This document shows, one piece after another, positions 14,939-26,158 of a stretch of DNA of 64,000 bases (positions within the stretch are counted from its first letter, which is position 1; every line of letters begins with the position of its first letter). This DNA comes from DASVBE01 sp963770375. Its GTDB lineage: Bacteria; Actinomycetota; Actinomycetes; Streptosporangiales; Streptosporangiaceae. The notes below the pieces were generated by a model. It saw nothing but the letters and a program-made list of their open reading frames with translations, had not been told where the DNA came from and did not search any database. Both the position numbers and the translations under genes were made by a program. The DNA lies in contig CAVYPM010000027.1 in NCBI GenBank assembly GCA_963770375.1, positions 62,001 through 126,000 of the forward strand. The letters are read 5' to 3'.

Positions 14939-17632
14939 TCAGCGCAGATCACCATTAGTCAGGCCGGCCGGCGCATCCGGGAACGTAACCAGGCCAAGCT
15001 CGGCCGGAGTGGCCAGCAGCGGGTGCGCGGGCAGCACCCGGACGGTGTAGCCGAACGGCCCAGGGCCGCCCAGCTCGACCTCGCCGGCGTAGCGGGCGGC
15101 CGACTGGCCGTCCGGCGGGCTCTCCAGGGCCAGCGCGGCGTGCGCCGGTTCGGCCAGCTCGTCCTCGTCCCCCACCCGGCCGTACACCACCTGCACGGTC
15201 ACGTCGTCCGGGGTCAGCTCGCCGAGCGCGACCACCGCGCTGACCGACAGCCGGGCGCCCGGCATCTGCTCGCCCTCGGCCGCCTCCACGTGCTCGATCG
15301 CGATGCCCTGCCAGGCCTTGCGGACCCGGTCCTGCCAGGCGGCCAGCTCGCGGGCCGGGCCGTACTCCAGCCGCCCGCCGTCCGGCGCCGTGGTGCCCAG
15401 CACGGGCGGGCCGGCCAGCGCCCGGGAGGCCACCGCGGCCGGCTGGTACAGCTCGGTCGTGTACTCCCTGACCATCCGGGTGGCCTGGGCCTTGGGCCCC
15501 AGCGTGCGCAGCGTGTGCGCGACCATCTCCAGCCAGCGGGCGGGCGGCTGGCCGCCGGCGTTGTCGTAGAACAGCGGCGCGACCGACTGGCTGATCAGGT
15601 CGTACAGCGCGGCGGCCTCGACCTCGTCGCGGCGGCCGGACTCGCTCACGCCGTCCGCGGACGGGATGGCCCAGCCGTTCGCGCCGTCGTACCACTCGTC
15701 CCACCAGCCGTCCCTGATCGACAGGTTCAGGCCGCCGTTCAGCGCCGACTTCATGCCCGAGGTGCCGCACGCCTCCAGCGGCCGCAGCGGGTTGTTCAGC
15801 CACACGTCGCAGCCCTGCACCAGGGCGTGCGCCAGGGCCATGTCGTAGTCCGGCAGGAACACGATCCGGTGCCGGACCCGGGGATCGTCGGTGAACTTGA
15901 CCATCTGCTGGATCAGCAGCTTGCCGCCGTCGTCGGCGGGGTGGGCCTTGCCGGCGATGACGATCTGCACCGGCCGCTCCGGGTCGAGCAGAAGCTCGGT
16001 CAGCCGCTCCTGGTTGCACAGCATCAGCGTCAGCCGCTTGTAGGACGGCACCCGGCGGGCGAACCCGATCGTCAGCACGTTCTCGTCCAGCGCCTCGTCG
16101 ATCCAGGTCAGCTCGGCGTCCGAGGCCCCGCGCTGGAGCCAGGAGGCGCGCAGCCGGCGCCGGGCCTCGGCCACCAGCCGGGCCCGCAGCTGGCGGCGGA
16201 TCTGGAAGATCGCGGCCGGCCCGGCCGCGGCGATGTGGGCCCAGGCCGGGCCGTCCTCGGGCAGGCCGTCCTGGCCGCCCGCGCCGGCCGCCGCACCGTC
16301 CCCGGCCCCGGCCTGCGCACCCGCGGCGGCCAGGTCGAGGATCTCGGTGGCCACCCAGGTCGGAGCGTGAACCCCGTTGGTGACCGAGCCGATCGGCACC
16401 TCGGCCTGGTCGAAGCCCGGCCACAGCCCGGTGAACATGCCCCGGCTGACCGAGCCGTGCAGCTTGCTGACCCCGTTCACCCGCTGGGCCAGCCGCATGC
16501 CCATCACGGCCATGTTGAAGATGTTCGGGTCACCGCCCGGGTAGGTCTCCGCGCCGAGCGCCAGGACCTGGTCGCACGGCAGTGCCGGGTCCTCGTTGGA
16601 CCCGCCGAACTGCCGCTCGATCAGCTCCCGGGCGAACCGGTCGATGCCGGCCGACACCGGCGTGTGGGTGGTGAACACGGTGCCCGCCCGGCAGGCGGTG
16701 AGCGCCTCGGCGAACGACAGCCCGGACATGGTCAGCTCGCGGATCCGCTCCAGGCCGAGGAACCCGGCGTGGCCCTCGTTGGTGTGGAACACCTCGGGCT
16801 GCGGCCGCCCGGTGAGCTCGCAGAACCGCCGCACCGCCCGGACCCCGCCGATGCCGAGCAGCAGTTCCTGGTGCAGCCGGTGGTCGCTGCCGCCGCCGTA
16901 CAGCCGGTCGGTCACCTCACGCAGGGCCGGCTCGTTCTCCTCGATGTAGGAGTCGAGCAGCAGCAGCGGCACCCGGCCCACCTGGGCCAGCCAGATCTGG
17001 GCCGCGAGCGGGGCGCCGCCGGCCAGGCCGACGGTGATCCGGACCGGCTCGCCGGTGCCGTCGGGGCCATCCCGCAGCAGGGCCAGCGGCAGGCCGTTGG
17101 GGTCCCCGGCCGGGTAGCGCTCGGCCTGCCAGCCGGGCGCGGACAGCGACTGGGTGAAGTACCCGTGCCGGTACAGCAGGCCGACGCCGATCAGCGGCAC
17201 GCCCAGGTCGCTGCTGGCCTTGAGGTGGTCCCCGGCCAGGATGCCGAGCCCGCCGGAGTACTGCGGCAGCGCCGCGGTCACGCCGAACTCGGGAGAGAAG
17301 TACGCGACCCCGGCCGGCGGGTCCGGCAGCTCCGGGCTGGCCTGGTACCAGCGCGGCCCGGACAGGTAGTCGCGGAGCTCGTCGGCGGCGTCGCCGAGGC
17401 GGCGCAGGAACCGCCGGTCGGCGGCCAGCGCGGCCAGCCGCTCGGGCGGCACCTGGGCGAGCAGGGCGACCGGGTCGCCGCCCGCCCGCTGCCACGCCGC
17501 GGGGTCAATGGCAGCAAAAAGGTCACGCGTCTCGGTATGCCATGACCAGCGCAAATTGAGCATCAGCTCACGCAGCGGGGCAAGCTGCTCGGGGAGGACC
17601 GGGTGGATGATGAACCGCCGGATAGCTCTCAC
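14939..17632 (-). CDS. glgP: alpha-glucan phosphorylase
   Basis: An 897-residue member of the alpha-glucan phosphorylase family (GT35), which releases glucose-1-phosphate from glycogen-like glucans using pyridoxal phosphate. The N-terminus HPVLPEQLAPLRELMLNLRWSWH is typical of the MalP-like actinobacterial subfamily. Other landmarks are YFSPEFGVTAALPQYSGGLGILAGDHLK, EVFHTNEGHAGFLGLERI, TTHTPVSAGIDRF, GVHAPTWVATEI, FARRVPSYKRLTLM and the pyridoxal-binding stretch EACGTSGMKSALNGGLNLS. Its GTG at 17632 is preceded by TAAGGT at seven bases, a leaderless-type promoter. It diverges from glgE across 112 bp, so breakdown and GlgE-pathway synthesis genes share one control region. Confidence 0.93.
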   Translation of the reverse strand: MRAIRRFIIHPVLPEQLAPLRELMLNLRWSWHTETRDLFAAIDPAAWQRAGGDPVALLAQVPPERLAALAADRRFLRRLGDAADELRDYLSGPRWYQASPELPDPPAGVAYFSPEFGVTAALPQYSGGLGILAGDHLKASSDLGVPLIGVGLLYRHGYFTQSLSAPGWQAERYPAGDPNGLPLALLRDGPDGTGEPVRITVGLAGGAPLAAQIWLAQVGRVPLLLLDSYIEENEPALREVTDRLYGGGSDHRLHQELLLGIGGVRAVRRFCELTGRPQPEVFHTNEGHAGFLGLERIRELTMSGLSFAEALTACRAGTVFTTHTPVSAGIDRFARELIERQFGGSNEDPALPCDQVLALGAETYPGGDPNIFNMAVMGMRLAQRVNGVSKLHGSVSRGMFTGLWPGFDQAEVPIGSVTNGVHAPTWVATEILDLAAAGAQAGAGDGAAAGAGGQDGLPEDGPAWAHIAAAGPAAIFQIRRQLRARLVAEARRRLRASWLQRGASDAELTWIDEALDENVLTIGFARRVPSYKRLTLMLCNQERLTELLLDPERPVQIVIAGKAHPADDGGKLLIQQMVKFTDDPRVRHRIVFLPDYDMALAHALVQGCDVWLNNPLRPLEACGTSGMKSALNGGLNLSIRDGWWDEWYDGANGWAIPSADGVSESGRRDEVEAAALYDLISQSVAPLFYDNAGGQPPARWLEMVAHTLRTLGPKAQATRMVREYTTELYQPAAVASRALAGPPVLGTTAPDGGRLEYGPARELAAWQDRVRKAWQGIAIEHVEAAEGEQMPGARLSVSAVVALGELTPDDVTVQVVYGRVGDEDELAEPAHAALALESPPDGQSAARYAGEVELGGPGPFGYTVRVLPAHPLLATPAELGLVTFPDAPAGLTNGDLR

Positions 17633-17744
17633 CGGCCCGACCTTAATGTGTGCGGCCGAAGGTTGCTAACCAGGTAAGCGAAGGTACGGAGAAGCTTGGC
17701 AACCGGGTGCGGATGGCCGCCGCCAGAATGGGTAGCGTTGCAGC
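17633..17744. promoter_or_regulatory. divergent leaderless-type promoters of glgP and glgE
   Basis: On the minus strand TAAGGT (17640-17645) ends seven bases before the glgP GTG. On the plus strand TAGCGT (17733-17738) ends six bases before the glgE GTG. Both fit the TANNNT -10 pattern at the spacing expected when transcription begins at the start codon, and neither gene has a clear ribosome site. Confidence 0.55.
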
Positions 17745-19730
17745 GTGATAGGCCGCATTCCCATCCTCGACGTGCAGCCCGCCCCTGACCAGGGGCGACG
17801 GCCGGCGAAGTCGGTAGCAGGCGAGACCTTCGAGGTCAGCGCCACGGTGTTCCGCGAAGGCCACGAGCGGCTCGGGGCCGGCGTGGTGCTGCGCGCGCCG
17901 GACGGCAGCCAGCTGCCGCTGGCCACGATGCGCGAGCTCGCCCCGGGCACCGACCGGCACGGCGCCGACGTCACGATCCCGGCCGAGGGGAGGTGGCAGT
18001 TCCGGGTCGAGGCGTGGGGCGACCCGATGGCCGGGTGGCAGCATGACGCGGCCATCAAGATCCCGCTGGGCCAGGACGCGGACCTGATGCTGGCCGAGGG
18101 CGCGCTGCTGTTCGACCGGGCGGCCAAGGCGGCGAAGACCCCCCGGCGCGAGCGGGACCTGCTGGCCGCCGTGGCGGCCGCGCTGCGCGACGGCGACCGG
18201 TCGCCGATGTCCCGGCTGACCGCGGCCAGCAGCCCGGAGGTGCTGGCGATCATGGCCGGCTGGCCGCTGCGCACGCTGATCACCAGGACCCGGTGGTACC
18301 CGGTGGTCGTGCACCGGCGCCGGGCCCTGTTCGGGTCGTGGTACGAGTTCTTCCCCCGGTCCGAGGGCGCCGAGCTGGCCGGCCAGGACGGGCCGCGGTC
18401 CGGCACGCTGAAGTCCGCGGCGGGCCGCCTGGACGCCATCGCGGCGATGGGCTTCGACGTGGTGTACCTGCCGCCGGTGCACCCGATCGGGACGACCGCC
18501 CGCAAGGGCCCGAACAACACGCTGACCGCCGGGCCCGGCGACCCGGGCTCGCCGTGGGCGATCGGCTCGCCGGACGGCGGGCACGACTCCCTGCACCCGG
18601 ACCTGGGCACGATGGCGGACTTCGACGCGTTCGTCGCGCGGGCCGGGGAGCTGGGCCTGGAGGTGGCGCTCGACCTGGCGCTGCAGGCCTCCCCCGACCA
18701 CCCGTGGGTGATCAAGCACCCCGAGTGGTTCACGACCAGGGCCGACGGCAGCATCGCCTACGCGGAGAACCCGCCCAAGCGCTACCAGGACATCTACCCG
18801 GTCAACTTCGACAACGACCCCGAGGGCATCTACGCCGAGGTGCTGCGCACCGTGCGGCTGTGGATGGACCACGGGGTGCGGATCTTCCGCGTCGACAACC
18901 CGCACACCAAGCCGCTGCGGTTCTGGGAGCGGCTGCTCGCGGACATCGGCAGGACCGACCCGGACGTGCTGTTCCTGGCCGAGGCGTTCACCCGGCCGGC
19001 CATGATGCACGCCCTGGCGATGATCGGGTTCCACCAGTCCTACACCTACTTCACCTGGCGGAACACGGCCGGTGAGCTGACCGGCTACCTGCGCGAGCTG
19101 TCCGGGCCCGCGGCCGCCTACATGCGGCCGAACTTCTTCGTCAACACCCCGGACATCCTGGGCCACTACCTGCAGCACGCCGGACCGGCCGCGTTCGCGG
19201 TGCGCGCGGTGCTGGCCGCCATGCTGTCCCCCACCTGGGGCGTGTACTCCGGCTACGAGCTGTGCGAGAACGAGCCAGCCGCGCCGGGCAGTGAGGAGTA
19301 CCTGCACTCGGAGAAGTACCAGTACCGGCCGCGGGACTGGGCCGGGGCGCAGGCGGCCGGGGCCACGCTGGCCCCGTTCCTGGCCCGGCTGAACCGCATC
19401 CGGCGAGCGCATCCGGCCCTTCAGGAGCTCCGCAACCTGCGGTTTCACCATGCTGACCAGCCGGATCTGCTGTGTTTTTCCAAGGTCGCGGATGGTGCCG
19501 ACGCGGCCGGGGGCGGACGGGATATCGTGCTCGTCGTCGTCAATCTCGACTGGCGCGAGCCACGAGAGGCCACCGTCTGGCTGGATATGCCGGCGCTCGG
19601 CCTCGATCACAACGCTGAGTTCCTGGTCACCGACGAGCTTTCCGGCGAGTCGTACTGGTGGCGGCAGGCCAGCTACGTGCGGCTCGACCCGTCGATGGTG
19701 CCCGCACATATCTTCACTGTCCGTTCGTGA
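17745..19730 (+). CDS. glgE: alpha-1,4-glucan:maltose-1-phosphate maltosyltransferase
   Basis: GlgE extends alpha-glucan by transferring maltosyl units from maltose-1-phosphate. The 661-residue protein has the family N-domain (GRIPILDVQPAPDQGRRPAKS), the GH13_3 landmarks SWYEFFPRSEG, GFDVVYLPPVHPIGTTARKG, LALQASPDHPWV, the nucleophile region IFRVDNPHTKPL, the general acid region LFLAEAFTRPAMM, and NTPDILGHYL. It heads the glgE-treS-mak-glgB operon, so trehalose is turned to maltose by TreS, phosphorylated by Mak, polymerised by GlgE and branched by GlgB. The GTG at 17745 appears leaderless. The next gene begins 36 bases after its stop. Confidence 0.95.
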   Translation: MIGRIPILDVQPAPDQGRRPAKSVAGETFEVSATVFREGHERLGAGVVLRAPDGSQLPLATMRELAPGTDRHGADVTIPAEGRWQFRVEAWGDPMAGWQHDAAIKIPLGQDADLMLAEGALLFDRAAKAAKTPRRERDLLAAVAAALRDGDRSPMSRLTAASSPEVLAIMAGWPLRTLITRTRWYPVVVHRRRALFGSWYEFFPRSEGAELAGQDGPRSGTLKSAAGRLDAIAAMGFDVVYLPPVHPIGTTARKGPNNTLTAGPGDPGSPWAIGSPDGGHDSLHPDLGTMADFDAFVARAGELGLEVALDLALQASPDHPWVIKHPEWFTTRADGSIAYAENPPKRYQDIYPVNFDNDPEGIYAEVLRTVRLWMDHGVRIFRVDNPHTKPLRFWERLLADIGRTDPDVLFLAEAFTRPAMMHALAMIGFHQSYTYFTWRNTAGELTGYLRELSGPAAAYMRPNFFVNTPDILGHYLQHAGPAAFAVRAVLAAMLSPTWGVYSGYELCENEPAAPGSEEYLHSEKYQYRPRDWAGAQAAGATLAPFLARLNRIRRAHPALQELRNLRFHHADQPDLLCFSKVADGADAAGGGRDIVLVVVNLDWREPREATVWLDMPALGLDHNAEFLVTDELSGESYWWRQASYVRLDPSMVPAHIFTVRS

Positions 19731-19766
19731 TACCGGCATCCGCCCGGCCGACCGCAGGAGCACGAA

Positions 19767-21554
<1,788 letters not shown>

Positions 21555-21629
21555 AGAGGCGTCCCTTCTGGCCGATTTTCGGCCGGTACCGCGTTAGAAC
21601 GGTGGCGGGAGGGACATAGTCCAGTAGCT

Positions 21630-23009
21630 ATGAACTTGCTGGAGCATGCCCTCGCGACCTGGATGCCCGCCCAGCGGTGGTTCCCCGGCGACCGGATCGG
21701 CGGTGACGTCACGGTCATCGCGGACACCCTGCTCGCGGCGGGCGATCCGGAGCTGCGGCACCTGATCGTGTCGGTGCGCTCAGGCGCGCCGGCCCGCGCC
21801 CCGCCCGCCCGTTACCAGGTGCTGGCCGGGTTCCGCCGCCAGGTGCCGGCCGGACTGGCGCACGCGCTCATCGGCACCGACCAGCGCGGCAAGATGGTCT
21901 ACGACGGGCTGCACGACAGCGAGCTCACCACCGTGCTGCTGCGCGCCATCGCCGGGGAGCGGGCCGACGGGCCGCTGGCCTTCGCCCGGGAACCGGACGT
22001 GGCCATCGACCTGACCGCGCGCAGCCTGGTGCTGTCGGTCGAGCAGAGCAACACCAGCCTGGTGTTCGGCGACTCGGCGATCCTCAAGGTGTTCCGCCGG
22101 CTGTTCGCGGGCCCCAACCCGGACCTGGAGATCACCAGCGCGCTGGCCCGGCTGGGCTCGTCCGACATCGCCCGGCCGCTCGGCTCGGTCAGCTCCCGGC
22201 TGGACGGTGAGCCGGTGCTGCTCGCCGTCCTGTCCGAGTTCCAGCGCGGCGCCTGCGACGGCTGGCAGCTCGCCCTGACCAGCCTGCGCGACCTGTACGC
22301 GCGCGCCACCGACCGGGCCGGCGCCTCCGCCGGCGGCGAAAGCGCAGCCGCCGAGGCCGGCGGCGACTTCGCCGGCGAGGCGCACCGGCTGGGCGCGGCC
22401 ACCGCCCGGGTGCACGCCGACCTGGCCCAGGCGTTCGGCACCCAGACGCTGAACCCGGAAGAGCTGGCCGGTCTGGCCGGCCAGATGACCCTCAAGCTCA
22501 AGGAGGCCAGCGCCGAAGTAAGCGCCCTGGCCACCTTCGCGGACAAGGTCGCGACCGCGTACGCCGCGCTGGCCGAGATCACCGGCCCGGTGACCGTGCA
22601 GCGGGTCCACGGCGACTACCACCTCGGCCAGGTGCTGCGCTCCCAGAGTGGCTGGGTGCTGCTGGATTTCGAGGGCGAGCCGCTGGTCCCGCTGGACCGC
22701 CGCCGCGACCTGGCGCCCGCCCTGCGCGACGTGGCCGGCCTGCTACGGTCCTTCGACTATGCGGCCCGGCACCTGCTGGTCGGCCACCCCGACGCGGCAC
22801 GGCTGTCCGGGACCGCGCTGGAGTGGGTGGCGAGGAACTCGGCCGCGTTCTGCGAGGGGTACGCCGAGGAGCACGGGTCCGACCCCCGCGACCAGGCCAT
22901 CCTGCTGCGCGCGCTGATGCTGGACAAGGCGGTGTACGAGGTGATGTACGAGGCCAGGCACCGGCCCTCCTGGCAGGACATCCCGCTGGACGCGATCGCG
23001 GGGCTGTAA
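21630..23009 (+). CDS. mak: maltokinase
   Basis: Phosphorylates maltose to maltose-1-phosphate with ATP, feeding GlgE. The 459-residue protein has the maltokinase N-cap (LATWMPAQRWFPGD), an aminoglycoside-kinase-like fold with LVLSVEQSNTSLVFGDSAILKVFRRL, the catalytic loop VQRVHGDYHLGQVL and the metal-binding WVLLDFEGEPLVPL. The C-terminus DKAVYEVMYEARHRPSWQDIPL is typical of the actinobacterial Pep2/Mak family. It is the third gene of the glgE operon, 75 bases after treS and 4 bases ahead of glgB. Residues 230-250 include an Ala-, Gly- and Glu-rich insertion that is variable in the family. Confidence 0.93.
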   Translation: MNLLEHALATWMPAQRWFPGDRIGGDVTVIADTLLAAGDPELRHLIVSVRSGAPARAPPARYQVLAGFRRQVPAGLAHALIGTDQRGKMVYDGLHDSELTTVLLRAIAGERADGPLAFAREPDVAIDLTARSLVLSVEQSNTSLVFGDSAILKVFRRLFAGPNPDLEITSALARLGSSDIARPLGSVSSRLDGEPVLLAVLSEFQRGACDGWQLALTSLRDLYARATDRAGASAGGESAAAEAGGDFAGEAHRLGAATARVHADLAQAFGTQTLNPEELAGLAGQMTLKLKEASAEVSALATFADKVATAYAALAEITGPVTVQRVHGDYHLGQVLRSQSGWVLLDFEGEPLVPLDRRRDLAPALRDVAGLLRSFDYAARHLLVGHPDAARLSGTALEWVARNSAAFCEGYAEEHGSDPRDQAILLRALMLDKAVYEVMYEARHRPSWQDIPLDAIAGL

Positions 23010-23013
23010 GAAA

Positions 23014-25272
23014 ATGACCCCTGGGGACGACCAGATGACCGGAGTCAGCACCGCCGAGCTGGACCGGATCGTGTCCGGCACCCACCACGACCCGCACTCG
23101 GTGCTCGGCGCGCACCCCGCGCCGGGCGGCGGGATGACCGTCCGCGCGCTGCGCCCGCTGGCCACCTCGGTGATCGTGCTGCTGCCGGACGGCCGCCGGT
23201 TCCCGGCCGGGCACGTGCACCAGGGCATCTTCGCGGCCGACCTGCCGGACGACAAGGACGTGCCGGACTACCGGCTGTCGGTGACCTACCCGAACGGCGA
23301 CGGCGGCCCGGACGCCGAGTACGTGACCGACGACCCGTACCGGCACCTGCCCACGCTGGGCGAGATGGACCTGCACCTGATCCGCGAGGGCCGGCACGAG
23401 GAGCTGTGGCGGGTGCTCGGCGCGCACGTCCGCAGCTTCGGCGAGGTCACCGGCACGGCCTTCGCCGTGTGGGCGCCCAGCGCCCGCGGCGTCCGGGTCA
23501 TCGGCGACTTCAACTTCTGGGACGGGCACGCGCACCCGATGCGGTCCCTGGGCTCCGCCGGGGTGTGGGAGCTGTTCGTGCCGGGCGTGCAGGCGGGCAC
23601 CAGGTACAAGTTCGACATCTGCGGCCCGGACGGGTCCTGGCACCGGAAGGCCGACCCGATGGCGGCCCTGGCCGGCCGCCCGCCCGCGACCGACTCGGTG
23701 GTGTTCGAGAGCAGCTACGAGTGGCAGGACGAGGCCTGGCTGGCCCGCCGGGCCGAGGCCGACCCGCTGCGCGAGCCGATGAGCGTGTACGAGGTGCACC
23801 TGGGCTCGTGGCGGCCCGGCCTGTCCTACACCGAGCTGGCCGACCAGCTGACCGCCTACGTGACCGAGCTGGGCTTCAGCCACGTGGAGTTCCTGCCGGT
23901 CGCCGAGCACCCGTTCGGCGGCTCCTGGGGCTACCAGGTGACCTCGTACTACGCGCCGACCGCACGGTTCGGCACCCCGGACGAGTTCCGCTACCTGGTC
24001 GACCGGCTGCACCAGGCGGGCGTCGGGGTGATCCTGGACTGGGTGCCCGCGCATTTCCCGCGCGACAGCTGGGCGCTGGCCCGGTTCGACGGCACGCCGC
24101 TGTACGAGCACCCGGATCCGCGCCGCGGCGAGCACCCGGACTGGGGCACGCTGATCTTCGACTACGGCCGCGCCGAGGTGCGGAACTTCCTGGTCGCCAA
24201 CGCGGTCTACTGGCTGGAGGAGTTCCACGTGGACGGCCTGCGGGTCGACGCGGTGGCCTCGATGCTCTACCTGGACTACTCCCGCAAAGACGGCGAATGG
24301 CTGCCGAACGCGCAGGGCGGCCGGGAGAACCTGGATGCGGTCGCGCTGCTGCACGAGGCCAACGCGACCTGCTACAAGCGGGTCCCCGGCATCCTGATGA
24401 TCGCCGAGGAGTCCACCGCGTGGCCGGGCGTGACCCGGCCGGTGCACCTGGGCGGGCTCGGCTTCGGGCTGAAATGGAACCTCGGCTGGATGCACGACAC
24501 GCTCAGCTACCTGCAGCGCGACCCGCTGTTCCGCGGCTACCACCACAACGAGCTGACGTTCTCGATGATGTACGCCTACAGCGAGAACTTCGTGCTGCCG
24601 CTGTCGCACGACGAGGTGGTGCACGGCAAGGGCTCGCTGCTGGCCAAGATGCCCGGCGACGACTGGAAGAAGTTCGCCGGGCTGCGCGCGCTGCTCGCCT
24701 ACATGTGGGCCCACCCGGGCAAGCAGCTGCTGTTCATGGGGTCGGAGTGGGGCCAGGCCAGCGAGTGGTCGCAGGAGGCCGGCCTTGACTGGGCGGCGCT
24801 GCGCGGCGAGCGGCACGCCGGGATGCAGCGGCTGGTCGCCGACCTGAACGCGGCCTACCGCGACGACCCGGCGCTGTGGTCGGGCGACTTCACCGCGGAC
24901 GGGTTCAGCTGGATCGACGCGAACGACTCCGCCGGCAACGTGGTCTCGTTCCTGCGGCTGGCCGCGGACGGCAGCGGCCGGGTCCTGGCCTGCGTGGCGA
25001 ACTTCGCCGGGCACCCGCACCTGAACTACCGGATCGGCCTGCCGCTGGCCGGGCGGTGGCGCGAGGTGGTCAACACCGACGCGCAGGTCTACGGCGGCAG
25101 CGGCGTGGGCAACCTGGGCGCGGTCCAGGCCGTGGCCGAGCCGTGGCACGGCCGGCCCAACTCGGCCCGGATCACCATTCCGCCGCTGGCCGTGCTCTGG
25201 CTGGCGCCGGAGAACCTGCCGGTGCCGGGGCCGGAGTTCGGCGATGATGAAGGCGAGGACGGCGCGGGCTGA
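23014..25272 (+). CDS. glgB: 1,4-alpha-glucan branching enzyme
   Basis: Introduces alpha-1,6 branches into the glucan made by GlgE. The 752-residue protein has N-terminal CBM48-like domains (HDPHSVLGAHPAPGG, FAVWAPSARGVRVIGDFNFWDG) and a GH13_9 catalytic barrel with VEFLPVAEHPFGGSWGYQ, DWVPAHFPRD, VDGLRVDAVASMLYLDYSR (nucleophile Asp), LMIAEESTAWPGVT (acid/base Glu) and VLPLSHDEVVHGKGS. The ATG at 23014 follows mak by four bases; an in-frame ATG at 23035 is an alternative. It closes the glucan operon, and the dioxygenase gene downstream begins within 20 bases. Confidence 0.95.
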   Translation: MTPGDDQMTGVSTAELDRIVSGTHHDPHSVLGAHPAPGGGMTVRALRPLATSVIVLLPDGRRFPAGHVHQGIFAADLPDDKDVPDYRLSVTYPNGDGGPDAEYVTDDPYRHLPTLGEMDLHLIREGRHEELWRVLGAHVRSFGEVTGTAFAVWAPSARGVRVIGDFNFWDGHAHPMRSLGSAGVWELFVPGVQAGTRYKFDICGPDGSWHRKADPMAALAGRPPATDSVVFESSYEWQDEAWLARRAEADPLREPMSVYEVHLGSWRPGLSYTELADQLTAYVTELGFSHVEFLPVAEHPFGGSWGYQVTSYYAPTARFGTPDEFRYLVDRLHQAGVGVILDWVPAHFPRDSWALARFDGTPLYEHPDPRRGEHPDWGTLIFDYGRAEVRNFLVANAVYWLEEFHVDGLRVDAVASMLYLDYSRKDGEWLPNAQGGRENLDAVALLHEANATCYKRVPGILMIAEESTAWPGVTRPVHLGGLGFGLKWNLGWMHDTLSYLQRDPLFRGYHHNELTFSMMYAYSENFVLPLSHDEVVHGKGSLLAKMPGDDWKKFAGLRALLAYMWAHPGKQLLFMGSEWGQASEWSQEAGLDWAALRGERHAGMQRLVADLNAAYRDDPALWSGDFTADGFSWIDANDSAGNVVSFLRLAADGSGRVLACVANFAGHPHLNYRIGLPLAGRWREVVNTDAQVYGGSGVGNLGAVQAVAEPWHGRPNSARITIPPLAVLWLAPENLPVPGPEFGDDEGEDGAG

Positions 25273-25288
25273 CCGGGAAGCAGGTGCT

Positions 25289-26155
25289 GTGGTGGACGAG
25301 GAACTGAAGGCCAGCGAGCCGCAGCACGAGCCGGTGCCGGCCGGCGCGGCACAAGAAGTCGCCGCGCGGGCCGCGCTGGCCGCGGTGCCGGGCCGGATGC
25401 CCGCGATCTACCTGGGGCACGGCGCGCCGCCGCTGGTCGACGACCCGCTGTGGGTGATCCAGCTGGCCGCCTGGGCGCAGGCCATGCCGCGGCCCACCGC
25501 CGTGCTGATGGTCTCCGCGCACTGGGAGTCCGCGCCGCTGACCATCGGCGCGACCAGGGACGGCGTGCCGCTGATCTACGACTTCGGCGGGTTCGCCGAG
25601 AGGTACTACCACGCGCAGTACCCGGCGCCGGGCGCGCCCGCGCTGGCCCAGCGGGTCCGCGACCTGCTCGGCCACGCCGAGCCGACCGTGGACATGCCGG
25701 ACCGCGGCCTGGACCACGGCGCGTACGTGCCGCTGACCGTGATGTACCCGGACGCGGACATCCCGGTGCTGCAGATCTCGCTGCCCACCCTGGACCCGGA
25801 GCGGCTGCTGGCCATCGGCGCACGGCTCCGCCCGCTGCGGGACGAGGGCGTGCTGATCGTGGGCAGCGGGTTCCTCACCCACGGGCTGCCGTTCCTGCGC
25901 GATTTCCGGTTCGACGCGCCGCCGCCGGGCTGGTCCACGGAGTTCGACCTGTGGGCCGCCGAGCGGCTGGACGCGGGCGACGTGGACGCGCTGGCCGATT
26001 TCGGCCGGGCCCCTGGCGCCAGGTACGCGCACCCGACCACCGAGCATTTCGCGCCGCTGTTCGTCACGCTGGGCGCGGGCGACGGGCCCGCCCCGGTGAC
26101 CACGATCACCGGCTACTGGCTGGGCCTGGCCAAGCGCTCCATCCAGGTCGCCTGA
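25289..26155 (+). CDS. class III extradiol ring-cleavage dioxygenase (DODA/YgiD family)
   Basis: A member of the LigB-type, metal-dependent dioxygenases related to 4,5-DOPA dioxygenase. The metal ligands are visible in IYLGHGAPPLV (His), MVSAHWESAPL (His) and LDHGAYVPLTVMYP (His), and the C-terminus HPTTEHFAPLFVTLGAG carries another conserved His. The family oxidatively opens aromatic diol rings, but the substrate here is unknown. The start is uncertain: GTG at 25289, nine bases after GGGAAG, is preferred, while an ATG at 25244 inside glgB would also be in frame. The first 35 residues precede the domain and are not conserved. It converges with the P450 gene, four bases away. Confidence 0.85.
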   Translation: MVDEELKASEPQHEPVPAGAAQEVAARAALAAVPGRMPAIYLGHGAPPLVDDPLWVIQLAAWAQAMPRPTAVLMVSAHWESAPLTIGATRDGVPLIYDFGGFAERYYHAQYPAPGAPALAQRVRDLLGHAEPTVDMPDRGLDHGAYVPLTVMYPDADIPVLQISLPTLDPERLLAIGARLRPLRDEGVLIVGSGFLTHGLPFLRDFRFDAPPPGWSTEFDLWAAERLDAGDVDALADFGRAPGARYAHPTTEHFAPLFVTLGAGDGPAPVTTITGYWLGLAKRSIQVA

Positions 26156-26158
26156 GCC

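Noticed and set aside
25244..25288. An ATG start for the dioxygenase inside glgB
   Set aside because: It lacks a ribosome site and adds residues with no conservation; the GTG at 25289 has GGGAAG nine bases upstream.
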